A stretch of 64,000 nt of DNA from Deltaproteobacteria bacterium (GCA_016192705.1 JACPTQ010000009.1:44075-108074), one strand, 5' to 3'; counted from the first letter of the stretch, positions 43,988-54,303 are shown. The notes: a model not told the origin generated them from the sequence alone. Numbers and translations are program-made.

Positions 43988-45886
43988 TCAGCCCCCGACC
44001 GCCGCGAGAACGACGTTGGGCATGATGCCCGTTGACGACGCAACGAGCGTTGTCAGCCCCTGCATCCCCGATTTGAAGAGGTCGAGCACCGGCGCCGGGT
44101 AAAATCCAAACACGATGACCATGACGGCGAGTGGCGCGAGCGTGCCCACTTCGCGGAGGTTGATTTCGTGGAGGTGCCCCTCCTTCTCGTACGCGAGCAC
44201 GCGGTCGGTGACCGGCCCAAGGAACATTCGCTGAATCGTCCACAAGAGGTACGCCGCTGTGATGATGATGCCGATCGCTGAGAGCACCGTCGCCAGTTGA
44301 AACTCTTGGAACGCACCTAGGAAGACGAGTGCCTCGCTGATGAAACCGGACAACCCCGGCAGCCCCATCGCCGCGAAGAATGCAAACCCCGTAAACGCCG
44401 TGTAAACCGGCATTTTCGACGCAAGCCCACCAAACCCCTCGATCTGGCGATGGTGCACGCGATCGTAAATCACGCCGACCAAAAGGAAGAGCATCGCCGT
44501 GATGCAGCCGTGATTAAACATCTGAAACATCGCGCCGTTCATCCCGGCCGGCGTCACAGCGGCCATTCCAAGGAGGCAAAAACCCATGTGGCTGATCGAC
44601 GAATACGCGACGAGCTTCTTGAGGTCCTTTTGCGCCATCGCGCAGAACGCGCCATACAAGATGTTGATCGCGCCGAAGACGACCATGGCGCCCGACGCCC
44701 ATTTCGTCGCCTCCGCAAAGAGCGGGAAGTTCATCCGGAAAATGCCGTACGTCCCCATCTTCAGCAAAATTCCAGCGAGGATGACGGAAATCGCCGTTGG
44801 CGCTTCGACGTGTGCATCGGGGAGCCAAGTGTGGAACGGGAACATCGGAATCTTGATGGCGAAGCCGATGAAAAGCGCGACCCAAATCACCTTTGCGAAA
44901 TCCATCCCGAGGAGCGACGCGGTCGACCAACTGTTCGCGTAGGCGAGGTCCATGAGGTTGAACGTGTGCTGCACGAGCGACCCGTCCGCGAGCTTAAAGA
45001 ACGGCTGGCCGTAGCGCGGGTCAAACGACGTTGACTGGCTGCCGTAATAAATCGCGATCATGGCGAGCAGCATCAAAACGCCGCCGGCAAACGTGTACAA
45101 AAAGAACTTGATCGCCGCGTACTCTTTTCGCGGCCCGCCCCAAACGCCGATGAGGAAGTACATCGGGAGAAGCATCACGTCCCAAAAGATGAAAAAGAGA
45201 AAAAAGTCGAGCGCGCAAAAAACGCCCATCATGCCCGTTTCGAGCAAAAGAAACATGCAGAAGTAACCCTTGATGTGCTTCTTGATGTTTTCCCACGACG
45301 CAAAAATGCAAATGAAGCTGATGAGCGCCGTCAGCAAAATCATCGCGATGCTCGTCCCGTCAACGCCGACAAAATACTCGACGTTAAACTTCGCCCACGA
45401 AAGCCCCGCGATCTGCACGTTGAACCAAACCGCGCGCTCGACGAACTGCAGCCCGTGCCGCTTGTCCCACTTCGCCGGATCGTGCGACGCCGTCGACTGA
45501 TACCACGCGCGTACCGTCTCAGCGGGAATCCCGACGACATTGCCTTTTTCGTCGCCTTCGAGCCTGAGTGCCGCCGCATCCTCACCGCGCCGTCGCACTT
45601 CGGCGGCCCACGCGTTGTACTTCATCGCGTAGTCGATAATCGCCTTCTGATTCTTGCTCCGCACTTCGTCGATCTTCGCCGGCGAGAGCGACAGCGTCGG
45701 GTCGACCTCGGCTTTGCGATCGTACGTGTTGAAAAGATAAACCGCGAGCACCAGCGGCACCGCCGTCGCGACCGCCGCAATCCACTTGACGACGTTGTCG
45801 CTCTTCGCGACGAGCCAGATCACCGCCATCCCGACGACGGGAGCAAAAACCATGATCGACAACAAATGCTCGTTCAAAAAGTCCAT
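43988..45886 (-). CDS. nuoM: Complex I subunit M with inserted periplasmic loop
   Basis: This is an antiporter-like proton-pumping subunit of 632 residues, compared with about 500-510 in E. coli. The conserved core is intact: VDGTSIAMILLTALIS, FWDVMLLPMYFLIGVWGG, KIPMFPFHTWLPDAHVEAPTAISVILAGILLKMG and LKKLVAYSSISHMGFCLLG. The extra length is mainly a charged insertion at about residues 57-145, between helix 2 and QFVERAVWF, containing DYAMKYNAWAAEVRRRGEDA. It should lie outside the membrane on the periplasmic side. The ATG at 45886 lies 11 bases after the nuoL stop, with GGAGG in front. Confidence 0.97.
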   Translation of the reverse strand: MDFLNEHLLSIMVFAPVVGMAVIWLVAKSDNVVKWIAAVATAVPLVLAVYLFNTYDRKAEVDPTLSLSPAKIDEVRSKNQKAIIDYAMKYNAWAAEVRRRGEDAAALRLEGDEKGNVVGIPAETVRAWYQSTASHDPAKWDKRHGLQFVERAVWFNVQIAGLSWAKFNVEYFVGVDGTSIAMILLTALISFICIFASWENIKKHIKGYFCMFLLLETGMMGVFCALDFFLFFIFWDVMLLPMYFLIGVWGGPRKEYAAIKFFLYTFAGGVLMLLAMIAIYYGSQSTSFDPRYGQPFFKLADGSLVQHTFNLMDLAYANSWSTASLLGMDFAKVIWVALFIGFAIKIPMFPFHTWLPDAHVEAPTAISVILAGILLKMGTYGIFRMNFPLFAEATKWASGAMVVFGAINILYGAFCAMAQKDLKKLVAYSSISHMGFCLLGMAAVTPAGMNGAMFQMFNHGCITAMLFLLVGVIYDRVHHRQIEGFGGLASKMPVYTAFTGFAFFAAMGLPGLSGFISEALVFLGAFQEFQLATVLSAIGIIITAAYLLWTIQRMFLGPVTDRVLAYEKEGHLHEINLREVGTLAPLAVMVIVFGFYPAPVLDLFKSGMQGLTTLVASSTGIMPNVVLAAVGG

Positions 45887-45897
45887 CTCACAGCCTC

Positions 45898-48219
45898 CTA
45901 AAGCACTGCAACCAGCGCGAGCGACAACGCCACCACGCCCACAAGCACACCAAGCGCATAATTCTGGATGCGCCCGGTTTGAACCGTTTTCAGCTTTCGC
46001 CCAGCCGCGATCGTCCCGTTCGCGAGCGCATCGACGAGCCCATCGACGACATACTTGTCCGCAAGCCCGTGCACCCACGCGAAGAAGCGCCCGATCGGCG
46101 ACCACATGTTCACGAGAAAATCGATGACGCGAAGGTCGAACCGCGCGAAAGCCTCCGTCGCCTGCACGGTCGGCCGCACGACCGCCGCGTCGTAAGCCTC
46201 GTCGACGTAATACTTGTTGTGAAGCACACGATGAACCGCCGCCCAGCGCGGATTCGCGAGCATCCTTGCCGGCACCGACGACGCGTTGTCCTTGTAAAAC
46301 CGGCGCGCCACGACGAGAATCCCGACGAGCGCAATCGCAACCGACGCGATCGCAAGCCCTGCCTCGATTCCGTGACCATACGGCTTGTGGTTTTGAACGA
46401 GGTGCGCGGTCCCTCGAAACACCGGCTCCATCCACGCATCGAAAAAGTGCGTGACAAACGGCATCTGGAAAAACCCAGCGACCAACGAAAGGCCCGCGAG
46501 AATCATGAGCGGAATCGTCATCGTCTTTGGCGACTCGTGGATTTCAGTCAGCGCGTGATGCCCGTCGCTATGCGCGTCGTGCGCGTCGTGACCATGCCCG
46601 TGCGCCTCGGCGTGCTTTGACGCCGCGAGCGCGCGGTTATCACCCGTGAACGTCATGTAATAGAGGCGGAACATGTAGAACGCGGTGCACCCCGCCGTGA
46701 GCCACGCAATCGCCCAAATCAGTTCGCCGGGCACAATGGTGTTCGCGTTGCGGAAAAGATTCCAGAGGATTTCGTCCTTCGACGCAAACCCCGCGAGCGG
46801 CGGAATCCCCGCGATCGTCACTGTCGCGACGAGGAACGTCAGCCATGTCGCCTTCATGTATTTCTTGATCCCGCCCATCTCGCGCATGTCTTGGCGGTGG
46901 TGCATCCCAAGAATGATCGATCCCGCGCCGAGGAAGAGGCACGCCTTGAAAAACGCGTGCGTCATCAAGTGAAAGATCCCCATCGCAAACGCGCCCGATC
47001 CAACGCCCATAAACATGAAGCCGAGCTGCGACACGGTTGAATACGCGAGGACCTTCTTAATGTCGTATTGAAAGAAACCGATCGTCGCCGCAAAAAGCGC
47101 AGTGAGCGCCCCGACGACCGTGACGACCGTCATCGCGCCGTTCGACAGCGCGAACAAAAAGTTGAGTCGCGCGACCATATAGACACCGGCCGTGACCATC
47201 GTCGCAGCATGGATGAGGGCCGAAACAGGCGTTGGCCCCGCCATCGCGTCGGGGAGCCACGTGTAGAGCGGGATTTGCGCGCTCTTCCCGCACGCGCCGA
47301 TAAAAAAGCAGATGCAGACGATCGTCAAGAAACCGAGCCCGAGGAGCTTTCGCTGCCGCAGGATTTCGAGTTCGCCCTTGCGCGACTCGAGCGTGCGAAA
47401 CGCGAGACTTCCGGCCACCACGCGGTGATCGGGCATCGAGCGAGCCGTAATCGCCTTAGCGTCGTAGGTTTTCTTTTTTACGTGCGCGTTGACACCATGA
47501 TGAGCGTCGAAACGCACCTCCGCGGCAATCACGGCTGCGTGCGCCGACCGAATCTTTTCCTGCGGTTGTCGCGCCACATCCGACAGCCCCCAAACAAGCG
47601 TCAAGAGCCCCGCGAGAAACCCGAAGTCGCCGACGCGATTCACGACGAACGCCTTCATGCCGGCCTTCGCGTAGTCGCGGTTCGAATACCAGAATCCAAT
47701 GAGCAAGTACGAACAAAGCCCGACGCCCTCCCACCCGAAGAACATCACGATGAAGTTGTCGCCGAGCACGAGAAGGAGCATCGCGAACATGAAGAGGTTC
47801 AGATACGAAAAGAAACGCCAATACGACTTGTCGCCGTGCATGTAGCCCATCGAGTAGATGTGGATAAGCGATCCGACACCGGTCACAACGAGCACCATCA
47901 CCGCCGAGAGCGGGTCGAGATGGAACGCGAGGTTCACGTGCAGCTCGCCCATGTCGAGGTACTGTCCAACGTCGAAGAGCGTCCAGACGTGGTCGACGAG
48001 GCTCCGCGAATCGACGGGCAACCCCGCGAGGCGCGCGACCGCGGCGACCGCGACGGCGAAAGCCCCAAGCGATGCGAAGACCGCGATGAGCCCAACCGGC
48101 CGCTCGCCAAAGCGCCGCTGCAGGTGGAACCCGAAAAACCCGTTCAGTGCCGCGCCGATGAGCGGCAAGAGCGGAATAAGGCGAAGCGTTTCGTGCGCGA
48201 GGTCCGAAGTTGCGTGCAT
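45898..48219 (-). CDS. nuoL: Complex I subunit L with inserted loops
   Basis: This is the distal antiporter-like subunit of the membrane arm, with the long lateral helix. It has 773 residues against about 613 in E. coli. The core motifs are FFGWEGVGLCSYLLIGFW, KSAQIPLYTWLPDAMAGPTPVSALIHAATMVTAGVYM (positions about 312-350) and LAYSTVSQLGFMFMG. Two insertions are visible: about 80 charged residues at 213-292, between LVWGLSDVA and the next helix, and a His-rich loop (HAEAHGHGHDAHDAH) near 550. The latter could bind a metal. It begins 10 bases after nuoK. Confidence 0.97.
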   Translation of the reverse strand: MHATSDLAHETLRLIPLLPLIGAALNGFFGFHLQRRFGERPVGLIAVFASLGAFAVAVAAVARLAGLPVDSRSLVDHVWTLFDVGQYLDMGELHVNLAFHLDPLSAVMVLVVTGVGSLIHIYSMGYMHGDKSYWRFFSYLNLFMFAMLLLVLGDNFIVMFFGWEGVGLCSYLLIGFWYSNRDYAKAGMKAFVVNRVGDFGFLAGLLTLVWGLSDVARQPQEKIRSAHAAVIAAEVRFDAHHGVNAHVKKKTYDAKAITARSMPDHRVVAGSLAFRTLESRKGELEILRQRKLLGLGFLTIVCICFFIGACGKSAQIPLYTWLPDAMAGPTPVSALIHAATMVTAGVYMVARLNFLFALSNGAMTVVTVVGALTALFAATIGFFQYDIKKVLAYSTVSQLGFMFMGVGSGAFAMGIFHLMTHAFFKACLFLGAGSIILGMHHRQDMREMGGIKKYMKATWLTFLVATVTIAGIPPLAGFASKDEILWNLFRNANTIVPGELIWAIAWLTAGCTAFYMFRLYYMTFTGDNRALAASKHAEAHGHGHDAHDAHSDGHHALTEIHESPKTMTIPLMILAGLSLVAGFFQMPFVTHFFDAWMEPVFRGTAHLVQNHKPYGHGIEAGLAIASVAIALVGILVVARRFYKDNASSVPARMLANPRWAAVHRVLHNKYYVDEAYDAAVVRPTVQATEAFARFDLRVIDFLVNMWSPIGRFFAWVHGLADKYVVDGLVDALANGTIAAGRKLKTVQTGRIQNYALGVLVGVVALSLALVAVL

Positions 48220-48229
48220 GGGGGGTTAA

Positions 48230-48547
48230 TTACTCCTTGAGCGTGGTCGCGACGTCGCCTTCGATCGTGCGGAAGCGGTTAAAGATGGCGAGCACGATGG
48301 CGAGCGCAATCGCCGCCTCAGCCGCCGCTAAGATAATGACGAACACCGTAAAAACCTGGCCCCCGACGGCGCCCGAGACATAATGTGAAAACGCGATGAA
48401 GTTAATGTTCGCTGAATTCAAGATGAGCTCGACGCCCATAAGCACCGCGATCGCGTTCTTCCGCGTTGCAACGCACACCAGCCCCAGCGAAAAGAGCACG
48501 CCCGACACGACGACGTATTGCCACAGGCCGACTTTCAAGAATTCCAC
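48230..48547 (-). CDS. nuoK: Complex I subunit K
   Basis: This three-helix membrane subunit has 105 residues. GVELILNSANINFIAFS contains the conserved Glu of the proton-path chain, and the second Glu lies in AAAEAAIALAIVLAIF. The start codon overlaps the last base of the nuoJ stop, so translation is coupled. Confidence 0.97.
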   Translation of the reverse strand: MEFLKVGLWQYVVVSGVLFSLGLVCVATRKNAIAVLMGVELILNSANINFIAFSHYVSGAVGGQVFTVFVIILAAAEAAIALAIVLAIFNRFRTIEGDVATTLKE

Positions 48548-49101
48548 TACTCGCTCTCCTTCTCGGCCTTGCGGCTGAAGTCGCCCTTCACTTCGCGCCG
48601 CGCCATGACAACCGCGCCGACGAGCGCCACGACAAGCACCAGCGACGCAACTTCAAACGGCAACAAGTAATCTCCCAAAAACGCGTCGCCAAGCTTCGCC
48701 GTGATGGGATTGTCGTCGGGCGCCTTAAGGAGTTTCCATTCGGTCTTCTTCGCAATGACGCCGATAAGCGCAATGAGAACCACCGCTGGCGGCAGCGCCT
48801 TGTGAAGGTCCATCGACCGGCTCGTGACGTCGACCGACTCGATCTTGTGCGTCATCATGACCGCGAAAAGGAGAAGCACCAGAATGCCGCCCACGTAAAT
48901 CATGATCTGCACAATAGCGATCGTGTCGGCCGCTAAAAAAAGGTAAAGCCCCGCGACACCGCCAAACGTCCCAAGCAGCGCGAACGCCGAATAAACGATG
49001 CTCTTCGAGAATACGACGCCGGCCGCGCTGACGATCGTCAGTGCCGCGACTAAGTAAAACGTGAGGTCACTGAGCGTCAGCCCTTCAAGCAGTTGGTTCA
49101 T
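48547..49101 (-). CDS. nuoJ: Complex I subunit J
   Basis: This five-helix membrane subunit has 184 residues. Its third helix segment (DTIAIVQIMIYVGGILVLLLFAVMMTH) is the conserved site of the pi-bulge/coupling switch. A hydrophilic loop after helix 3 (ESVDVTSRSMD and KLLKAPDDNPITAKLGD) is normal for the family. The start lies inside the nuoI end (17-base overlap). Confidence 0.96.
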   Translation of the reverse strand: MNQLLEGLTLSDLTFYLVAALTIVSAAGVVFSKSIVYSAFALLGTFGGVAGLYLFLAADTIAIVQIMIYVGGILVLLLFAVMMTHKIESVDVTSRSMDLHKALPPAVVLIALIGVIAKKTEWKLLKAPDDNPITAKLGDAFLGDYLLPFEVASLVLVVALVGAVVMARREVKGDFSRKAEKESE

Positions 49102-50047
49102 TTTTCGCTCCCACCGGCTTCCCCTCGAGGATCATATAAACCAAGTCGATCTCGGCCGCTGTCTCCGCACCCCCCGGCTTACAAAGGCTCCGGTCTTTCT
49201 CTTTTCCACTCGCCATCACTTGCGAATACTCGTCGCACGTCGGATACCCGCACTCGCCGCAATCGGTGTCGGCAACAATTTCACGCAGCAGCTTGAACAC
49301 CTTCTGCTCCGATTTGTCCCCAAGCTTCTTCTCAAACTCGCCCCGCTTCGCCGCGACCGACGTCGCATCCACCTTGGGCGCTGCGTCTTTTTTCTCTTCG
49401 ACTTTTTTCTTCGGCGCCGACACCGTGAGCCTCAGCCCCGTCGCGTACCACGCGGGATTAAACGTGTAGCCAAGCGCTCGCGCCTCGCGCGCAATCTCGC
49501 CCTTCGCGCGCGTGTCGGGCATCTTGTCGCCGTCTTCCTTTTTCGGTTTGTAGCCGATGATCGATTCGCCCGGCGGCACGAACCGAAAAATGAGCGACTC
49601 CAAAATCGGCGTTGCTCCCTCAAACTCTTTGGTGTGCCGAATCGCCGCCGTCGGACACGGCTCGGAGCAAAGCCCGCAGTACATGCACTTCGCCATGTCG
49701 ATGTCGAAGCGCGACATGATCAGGCTTTTCTCGACCTTCTTCATGTCGATCTTGATGCAGTTGATCGGGCAGGCGCGCTCGCACGCCATGCACGCCGTGC
49801 AGATGTCCATGTCGACCTCGAGGAGCCCGCGGTAGCGCTCAGGGAGATCGTTTGTGACGGGGACTTCGGGATATTGAATCGTCTGCGGTTTTCGCAAGAA
49901 ATGCGAAAAAGTGACGCTCATCCCGTCGAGCACCGTTTTGCCCGCGTGAAAAATCTTCTTAAAGTACCCCGAAAATCCCCCCGTCGTTTCGACAAGCGGT
50001 GCCTCAATGCGAGCGTCCGTCTCGCGAGTTGTTTCAGGAACCGACAT
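49085..50047 (-). CDS. nuoI: Complex I subunit I fused to an RnfB/CODH-type four-cysteine Fe-S domain
   Basis: NuoI carries the two [4Fe-4S] clusters (N6a, N6b) that lead electrons to NuoB. These are clear: cysteines 83, 86, 89, 93 and 121, 124, 127, 131 in CTACMACERACP and CMYCGLCSEPCP. The protein has 320 residues, far beyond the usual 160-230. After a Lys-rich linker (about 210-245), a second domain has C263-x2-C266-x4-C271-x17-C289 in DCGECGYPTC and LCKPGG. This is the pattern of the Fe-S domain of RnfB and of corrinoid/CODH proteins (PF04060 type). The ATG at 50047 has GGAGGT 5 bases upstream. A third cluster near the hydrophilic tip is inferred. Confidence 0.95.
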   Translation of the reverse strand: MSVPETTRETDARIEAPLVETTGGFSGYFKKIFHAGKTVLDGMSVTFSHFLRKPQTIQYPEVPVTNDLPERYRGLLEVDMDICTACMACERACPINCIKIDMKKVEKSLIMSRFDIDMAKCMYCGLCSEPCPTAAIRHTKEFEGATPILESLIFRFVPPGESIIGYKPKKEDGDKMPDTRAKGEIAREARALGYTFNPAWYATGLRLTVSAPKKKVEEKKDAAPKVDATSVAAKRGEFEKKLGDKSEQKVFKLLREIVADTDCGECGYPTCDEYSQVMASGKEKDRSLCKPGGAETAAEIDLVYMILEGKPVGAKNEPTA

Positions 50048-52032
50048 CACTCACCTCCCGTGGGGGCCGGAGATGCGGGATCGGGTGGGACCGCTGCCGG
50101 CACCGCGGGCGCGGGCGGCCGACGTTCAATCCAAGCCGTGCCTGGCAGTCCCTGCGCGCGATCGTAAAGCGACGCAACCGCGAACGGTACGTGATCCCCC
50201 TCGGGGACACCGTCTTGGAACATCAACTTCAGCGGGTTGAACGCAACGCGCGCGCCCGTGAGTTGCATGTGATAGCGCACGCGATTCACGAACACCACGA
50301 AGACCAGAATCCCGATTGCAAACATGATCCATCGGCCGCTCGAGAGCGCCGACGGCGGCAACAGCTCCCACATCGCGGCGCCAACAAAAACCACGAATCC
50401 GACCGGCACGAAATATTTCCAGCATAAATTCATCAGCTGGTCGACGCGAAAACGCGGAAGTGTCCAGCGAAGCCAAATCACGACGAACGCCATGAGCAGC
50501 GTCTTGAAAGCGAAAATGGCAAGCCCCGCGAGCTGAAGCACGACCGACGCCTCTTGTACACCAACACCAACGCCCGGAATTCGCCAACCGCCCAAAAACG
50601 CGATGACCGCAATTGCGCTCATCACATAGATGTTCGCGAACTCGCCGAGAAAGAAAAACGCGAACCGCATCCCGCTGTACTCGGTGTTGTAACCCGACAC
50701 GAGCTCGCTTTCGGCCTCCGGCAAGTCAAACGGTGTGCGGTTCCCCTCGGCGAGCGCGCTCGTGAAATAAAGGAAGAACGCCGTAAAGTGAAGCGGGCTG
50801 TGGAAAAGAAACCAGTTCCACGGAGCGCCGCCTTGCGACGCGATGATGGCCTGCGTTGACGCCGTCCCCGACGCGACGACGACCGCGAGGAGCGCGAGCG
50901 CCGTCGGAATTTCGTAACTCACGATCTGCGCGGCCGACCGCATGCCACCCAGGAGCGCCCATTTGTTGTTCGATGCCCAGCCAGCCATGAGCAGTCCCAC
51001 AACCACCACGGCCGTGACGCCAATCAGATAAAGGATGCCGAGGTTAAAATCGGCGACGACCAGCGACGTCGTAAACGGGAGCGCCGCGAACGTCAGGTAA
51101 ACGCCCATGAAAACGAGATACGGCGCGGCACGAAACAAAATCGGGTCGGCGTTCGTCGGAACGATGTCTTCCTTGAGGAGGAGCTTCACCGCATCGGCGA
51201 CCCACTGGAGCAGCCCTTGCGGACCGACGCGGTTCGCGCCGATTCGCTTTTGCATCCGCCCCGAAACGCGCCGCTCGACGAGCGTGGCGATCCCGGCGAA
51301 CGGCGCCATGACCAAAAGCAAAACGAGGAGCGCCGACACCGCCATGAGCCCAACTTCGATGAGTCCCGGCATCGACGTCAGGTCGTTTACAATCACCGTG
51401 AGTTTCGGCTGCAGCGCATAGAGAATCACCCCGAGAATTGCGGCGAGCGTCGCGCTCCAGATGAAGCCGAGCCCCGCACGCTTATAACAAAACCCGCCGA
51501 GCAAGAGCGGCAGCAAGAAAACGAGCCCCCACACCATGATGCCGTTCACGGTTGGTACAAGCCCACTCGCTTTCACCTTGTTCGCAAGCGCCTGAAGATT
51601 CTGCGGAAAAACCTCGAAATTTACGCGCCGCGCATCAAAAACGCGATAGCCACCGCCCGCTTGCGAGAGCGCAAGACGCACCTTCCCAAACCACGCCCCG
51701 TGTTCGCCGTTGAACCTCGCGCGGAAACTCTCGTCGATTGGAACCGACACACGCTCAGCGTGCTCAAAGTGCCCTTCGACGGTGAACGCCGCGATCCGCC
51801 GGGCCGGCGCCTTTTCGTGAGCCGGATGAAAGATACCTTCGAACGTCACCTTCGGCCGCTCCGCCGCGCCCGATGTGAACCCCTTACCGCGAAGGACGAT
51901 CACCGACCCGACTTCAACGCGTGTCGCCTCCACCGTGATGCTGGTCGCCGATGCCGACGCATCGCTGCCCATCAACACCGCGCAAAACACAACCACCATG
52001 GGCTGAAACACGCGACGCCAGAGCTTGTTCAT
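50047..52032 (-). CDS. nuoH: Complex I subunit H with exported Ig-like N-terminal extension
   Basis: NuoH forms the quinone chamber with NuoB and NuoD. The conserved part starts near residue 225: [72 protein letters not shown] and [28 protein letters not shown]. Before it are a signal-like helix (1-28), a beta-rich domain (about 30-143: [23 protein letters not shown]) resembling an IPT/TIG or Ig-like fold, and two more helices (165-210). Total length is 661 residues, about twice normal. The start overlaps the nuoD stop by 4 bases, so the extension is part of the gene. A Pro/Ala tail is added at the C-terminus. Confidence 0.95.
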   Translation of the reverse strand: MNKLWRRVFQPMVVVFCAVLMGSDASASATSITVEATRVEVGSVIVLRGKGFTSGAAERPKVTFEGIFHPAHEKAPARRIAAFTVEGHFEHAERVSVPIDESFRARFNGEHGAWFGKVRLALSQAGGGYRVFDARRVNFEVFPQNLQALANKVKASGLVPTVNGIMVWGLVFLLPLLLGGFCYKRAGLGFIWSATLAAILGVILYALQPKLTVIVNDLTSMPGLIEVGLMAVSALLVLLLVMAPFAGIATLVERRVSGRMQKRIGANRVGPQGLLQWVADAVKLLLKEDIVPTNADPILFRAAPYLVFMGVYLTFAALPFTTSLVVADFNLGILYLIGVTAVVVVGLLMAGWASNNKWALLGGMRSAAQIVSYEIPTALALLAVVVASGTASTQAIIASQGGAPWNWFLFHSPLHFTAFFLYFTSALAEGNRTPFDLPEAESELVSGYNTEYSGMRFAFFFLGEFANIYVMSAIAVIAFLGGWRIPGVGVGVQEASVVLQLAGLAIFAFKTLLMAFVVIWLRWTLPRFRVDQLMNLCWKYFVPVGFVVFVGAAMWELLPPSALSSGRWIMFAIGILVFVVFVNRVRYHMQLTGARVAFNPLKLMFQDGVPEGDHVPFAVASLYDRAQGLPGTAWIERRPPAPAVPAAVPPDPASPAPTGGE

Positions 52033-53210
52033 CGATCGATCTCCGGCGCAACCACATCGAGCGACGCAATAAACGCCACCAAATCCGCGACCATCAAGCC
52101 GCGGCTCTTCGCCTCGATCATCCCCATCGCCGCAAACGACCCCGTCCGCGCGCGCACGCGATACGCGATCGGCCCGCCGTCCGACACGACGTAATACCCC
52201 ATGTCGCCGCGCGCCGCCTCAACCCGCGCATACGCCTCGCCCGCGGGCGGCTTCAGGTTGCGCGGCACCTTCGCCATGATTTCGCCCGGCTCCATCTGCA
52301 GGAGACACTGCCTCACCATGAACGCCGACTCTTGAATCTCCAAAAACCGCAAATAAAAGCGGTCGTACGAATCGCCCACCGTTCCCGCCCAACCTTGCCC
52401 AACCGGCACGCGAAACGTTAGCTCCGGGTAAATCGAATACGGCATATCGCGTCGCAAATCCCAATCGACGCCCGATGCGCGCAAGTTCGGCCCAACCAAG
52501 TTGTAATCGATCGCCTCGTCGCGTGTGACGATCGCGACGTTACGAAGCCGCTCAACGAAAATCGGGTTGTTCGAAATCAGGTTTTGAAACTCGTAGAGAC
52601 TCCCGATGAACTCGTCCAAAAACTTGTTCGTCTTCGCCGCATACCCGTCTGGCAAATCCCAACTGACGCCACCGATTCGCACGTAGTTGAACGTCAGCCG
52701 CGCGCCGCACAGCTCCTCGAGCAAATCGTTGATCCGCTCGCGATGCCCGATGCACCACAAAAACGGCGTCACCGCGCCGATGTCCATTGCAATCGCGCCG
52801 AGCGCGATCATGTGGCTCGCAATTCGGCCGAGCTCGCTCGCGATCGCCCGACAGTAGTGCGCGCGTTTCGGCACCGCGAGACCCATCAGTTTCTCGACCG
52901 CCATCGCGTACCCTTCGTTCGCGGTCATTGCGGCGACATAATCGACGCGGTCGGTGTACGGCATAAACCCCGGCCATGTGACCGTCTCGCCAATCTTCTC
53001 GATCGAACGGTGCAGATACCCGATGTCGGGGACCGCCTTGCGGATCACTTCGCCGTCGGTAAACACGATGAAGTTCAAGACGCCGTGCGTCGACGGGTGC
53101 TGCGGCCCCATGTTGAGGATCATCTCCTCCTCGGGCTCGTAATGTTCAAACTGACCCGAGTCGATCTCTCCCAAATCCTTAAAGAGTTCCGCGGCGCCAT
53201 CTTGAATCAT
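52029..53210 (-). CDS. nuoD: Complex I subunit D (49-kDa type)
   Basis: This 393-residue hydrophilic subunit, related to NiFe-hydrogenase large subunits, forms the quinone head-group site. Landmarks are [14 protein letters not shown] (the quinone-binding His), [29 protein letters not shown] and [13 protein letters not shown]. It is not fused to NuoC. It begins with ATG overlapping the nuoC stop (ATGA) and ends overlapping the nuoH start. The C-terminus IDR matches the usual conserved end of the family. Confidence 0.97.
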   Translation of the reverse strand: MIQDGAAELFKDLGEIDSGQFEHYEPEEEMILNMGPQHPSTHGVLNFIVFTDGEVIRKAVPDIGYLHRSIEKIGETVTWPGFMPYTDRVDYVAAMTANEGYAMAVEKLMGLAVPKRAHYCRAIASELGRIASHMIALGAIAMDIGAVTPFLWCIGHRERINDLLEELCGARLTFNYVRIGGVSWDLPDGYAAKTNKFLDEFIGSLYEFQNLISNNPIFVERLRNVAIVTRDEAIDYNLVGPNLRASGVDWDLRRDMPYSIYPELTFRVPVGQGWAGTVGDSYDRFYLRFLEIQESAFMVRQCLLQMEPGEIMAKVPRNLKPPAGEAYARVEAARGDMGYYVVSDGGPIAYRVRARTGSFAAMGMIEAKSRGLMVADLVAFIASLDVVAPEIDR

Positions 53211-53746
53211 GCGTTTTTAATCTCCTCCGCCATCCCGAGCGGAATGAGTTCAAGCGGATTCGGTCGCGTCGTTGGAATCCCCTGGTACGTCGCCTCTTCC
53301 GTGTAGTCCTTGCGGAGCGGGTAGCCGACCCAGTCTTCCGGAAGCAAGATTCGCCGCAAATCGGGGTGCCCTTCGAACTTCACCCCGAGCAGGTCAAAAA
53401 CTTCACGCTCCATATAGGCCGCCGCGCGCCAGACCCCGCTTAACGTTGAAACCGTCGGCGCCGTGCGATCGAGGTGCACTTTCATGACGAAGCTGTGCCG
53501 CTGCGAATAGGAGAAAAGGTGATAAACAACGGCAATTCGGTCGAGCTTCAACTTGACGAGGTCAACGCCCGTCAAGTTTGACAGGCAGTCGAACAGTAGC
53601 CCGTGCGTCTCCTTCAAAAACCGCGCGACCTCGACAATCTTGCCCGCGTCAACGATGGCGTACGGCTCACCCGCGTGCCCTTCCTTCCACTCAGCGGCGT
53701 CGGCAAACCGCGCCTTCAGCGTTTCGAAAACGTCTTTGGGACCCAT
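53207..53746 (-). CDS. nuoC: Complex I subunit C
   Basis: This 179-residue hydrophilic subunit of the peripheral arm docks onto NuoD. The signature is [56 protein letters not shown] (about residues 83-138). It starts 2 bases after nuoB. Its separate state (not a NuoCD fusion) matches most non-enterobacterial operons. Confidence 0.97.
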   Translation of the reverse strand: MGPKDVFETLKARFADAAEWKEGHAGEPYAIVDAGKIVEVARFLKETHGLLFDCLSNLTGVDLVKLKLDRIAVVYHLFSYSQRHSFVMKVHLDRTAPTVSTLSGVWRAAAYMEREVFDLLGVKFEGHPDLRRILLPEDWVGYPLRKDYTEEATYQGIPTTRPNPLELIPLGMAEEIKNA

Positions 53747-53748
53747 GC

Positions 53749-54303
53749 CTACGCGACCTTCGAACCCGCGGCAAATGCCGGCCCCGCACCCACAACTGGA
53801 TTCGAGTTTACAATGAGGCCCGACTCCGGACTCACGAGAAACGGCTCGCCCTTAATTTTCTTTTGCAGCGCGAGAATCCCTTCCGTCAGCGCCTCGGGTC
53901 GCGGTGGACACCCCGGCACGTAAATGTCGACGGGCACGATGTTGTCGACGCCCTTGCAGACCGAGTACGCGAGTTGAAACAACCCGCCGCAATTCGAACA
54001 CGACCCCATCGAAATCACGTAGCGCGGCTCGGCCATCTGGTCGTAAAGGAGGCGCGTCCGTTTCGCCATCTTATAGGTGAGCGTTCCCGCGACGATCATG
54101 AGGTCGCTTTGGCGCGGCGTCGCACGAAACACGAACCCAAAGCGGTCGACATCCGTGCGCGGCCCGCCGGTTTGCATCAGCTCGATCGCGCAGCACGCGA
54201 GCCCGAAGAGCAAATACCAGATCGAATGCATGCGCGCGAGGTTAATGAGCTTGTCGAGGTTCGTCGTGAGAACCGAACCTTCCATCGATTGATAAAGCGC
54301 CAT
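53749..54303 (-). CDS. nuoB: Complex I subunit B
   Basis: NuoB holds the terminal cluster N2, which reduces quinone. The ligands are present: the adjacent cysteines in [12 protein letters not shown], one in [10 protein letters not shown] and one in [13 protein letters not shown]. It has 184 residues. It starts with AGGAGGTAAATC before the ATG, the best ribosome site of the operon. 67 bases separate it from nuoA. Confidence 0.97.
   Translation of the reverse strand: MALYQSMEGSVLTTNLDKLINLARMHSIWYLLFGLACCAIELMQTGGPRTDVDRFGFVFRATPRQSDLMIVAGTLTYKMAKRTRLLYDQMAEPRYVISMGSCSNCGGLFQLAYSVCKGVDNIVPVDIYVPGCPPRPEALTEGILALQKKIKGEPFLVSPESGLIVNSNPVVGAGPAFAAGSKVA

Noticed and set aside
47068..48240. 390-codon open frame on the plus strand
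   Set aside because: Antisense to nuoL; composition (Arg, Asp, Glu, His) is that of a mirrored membrane-protein gene.
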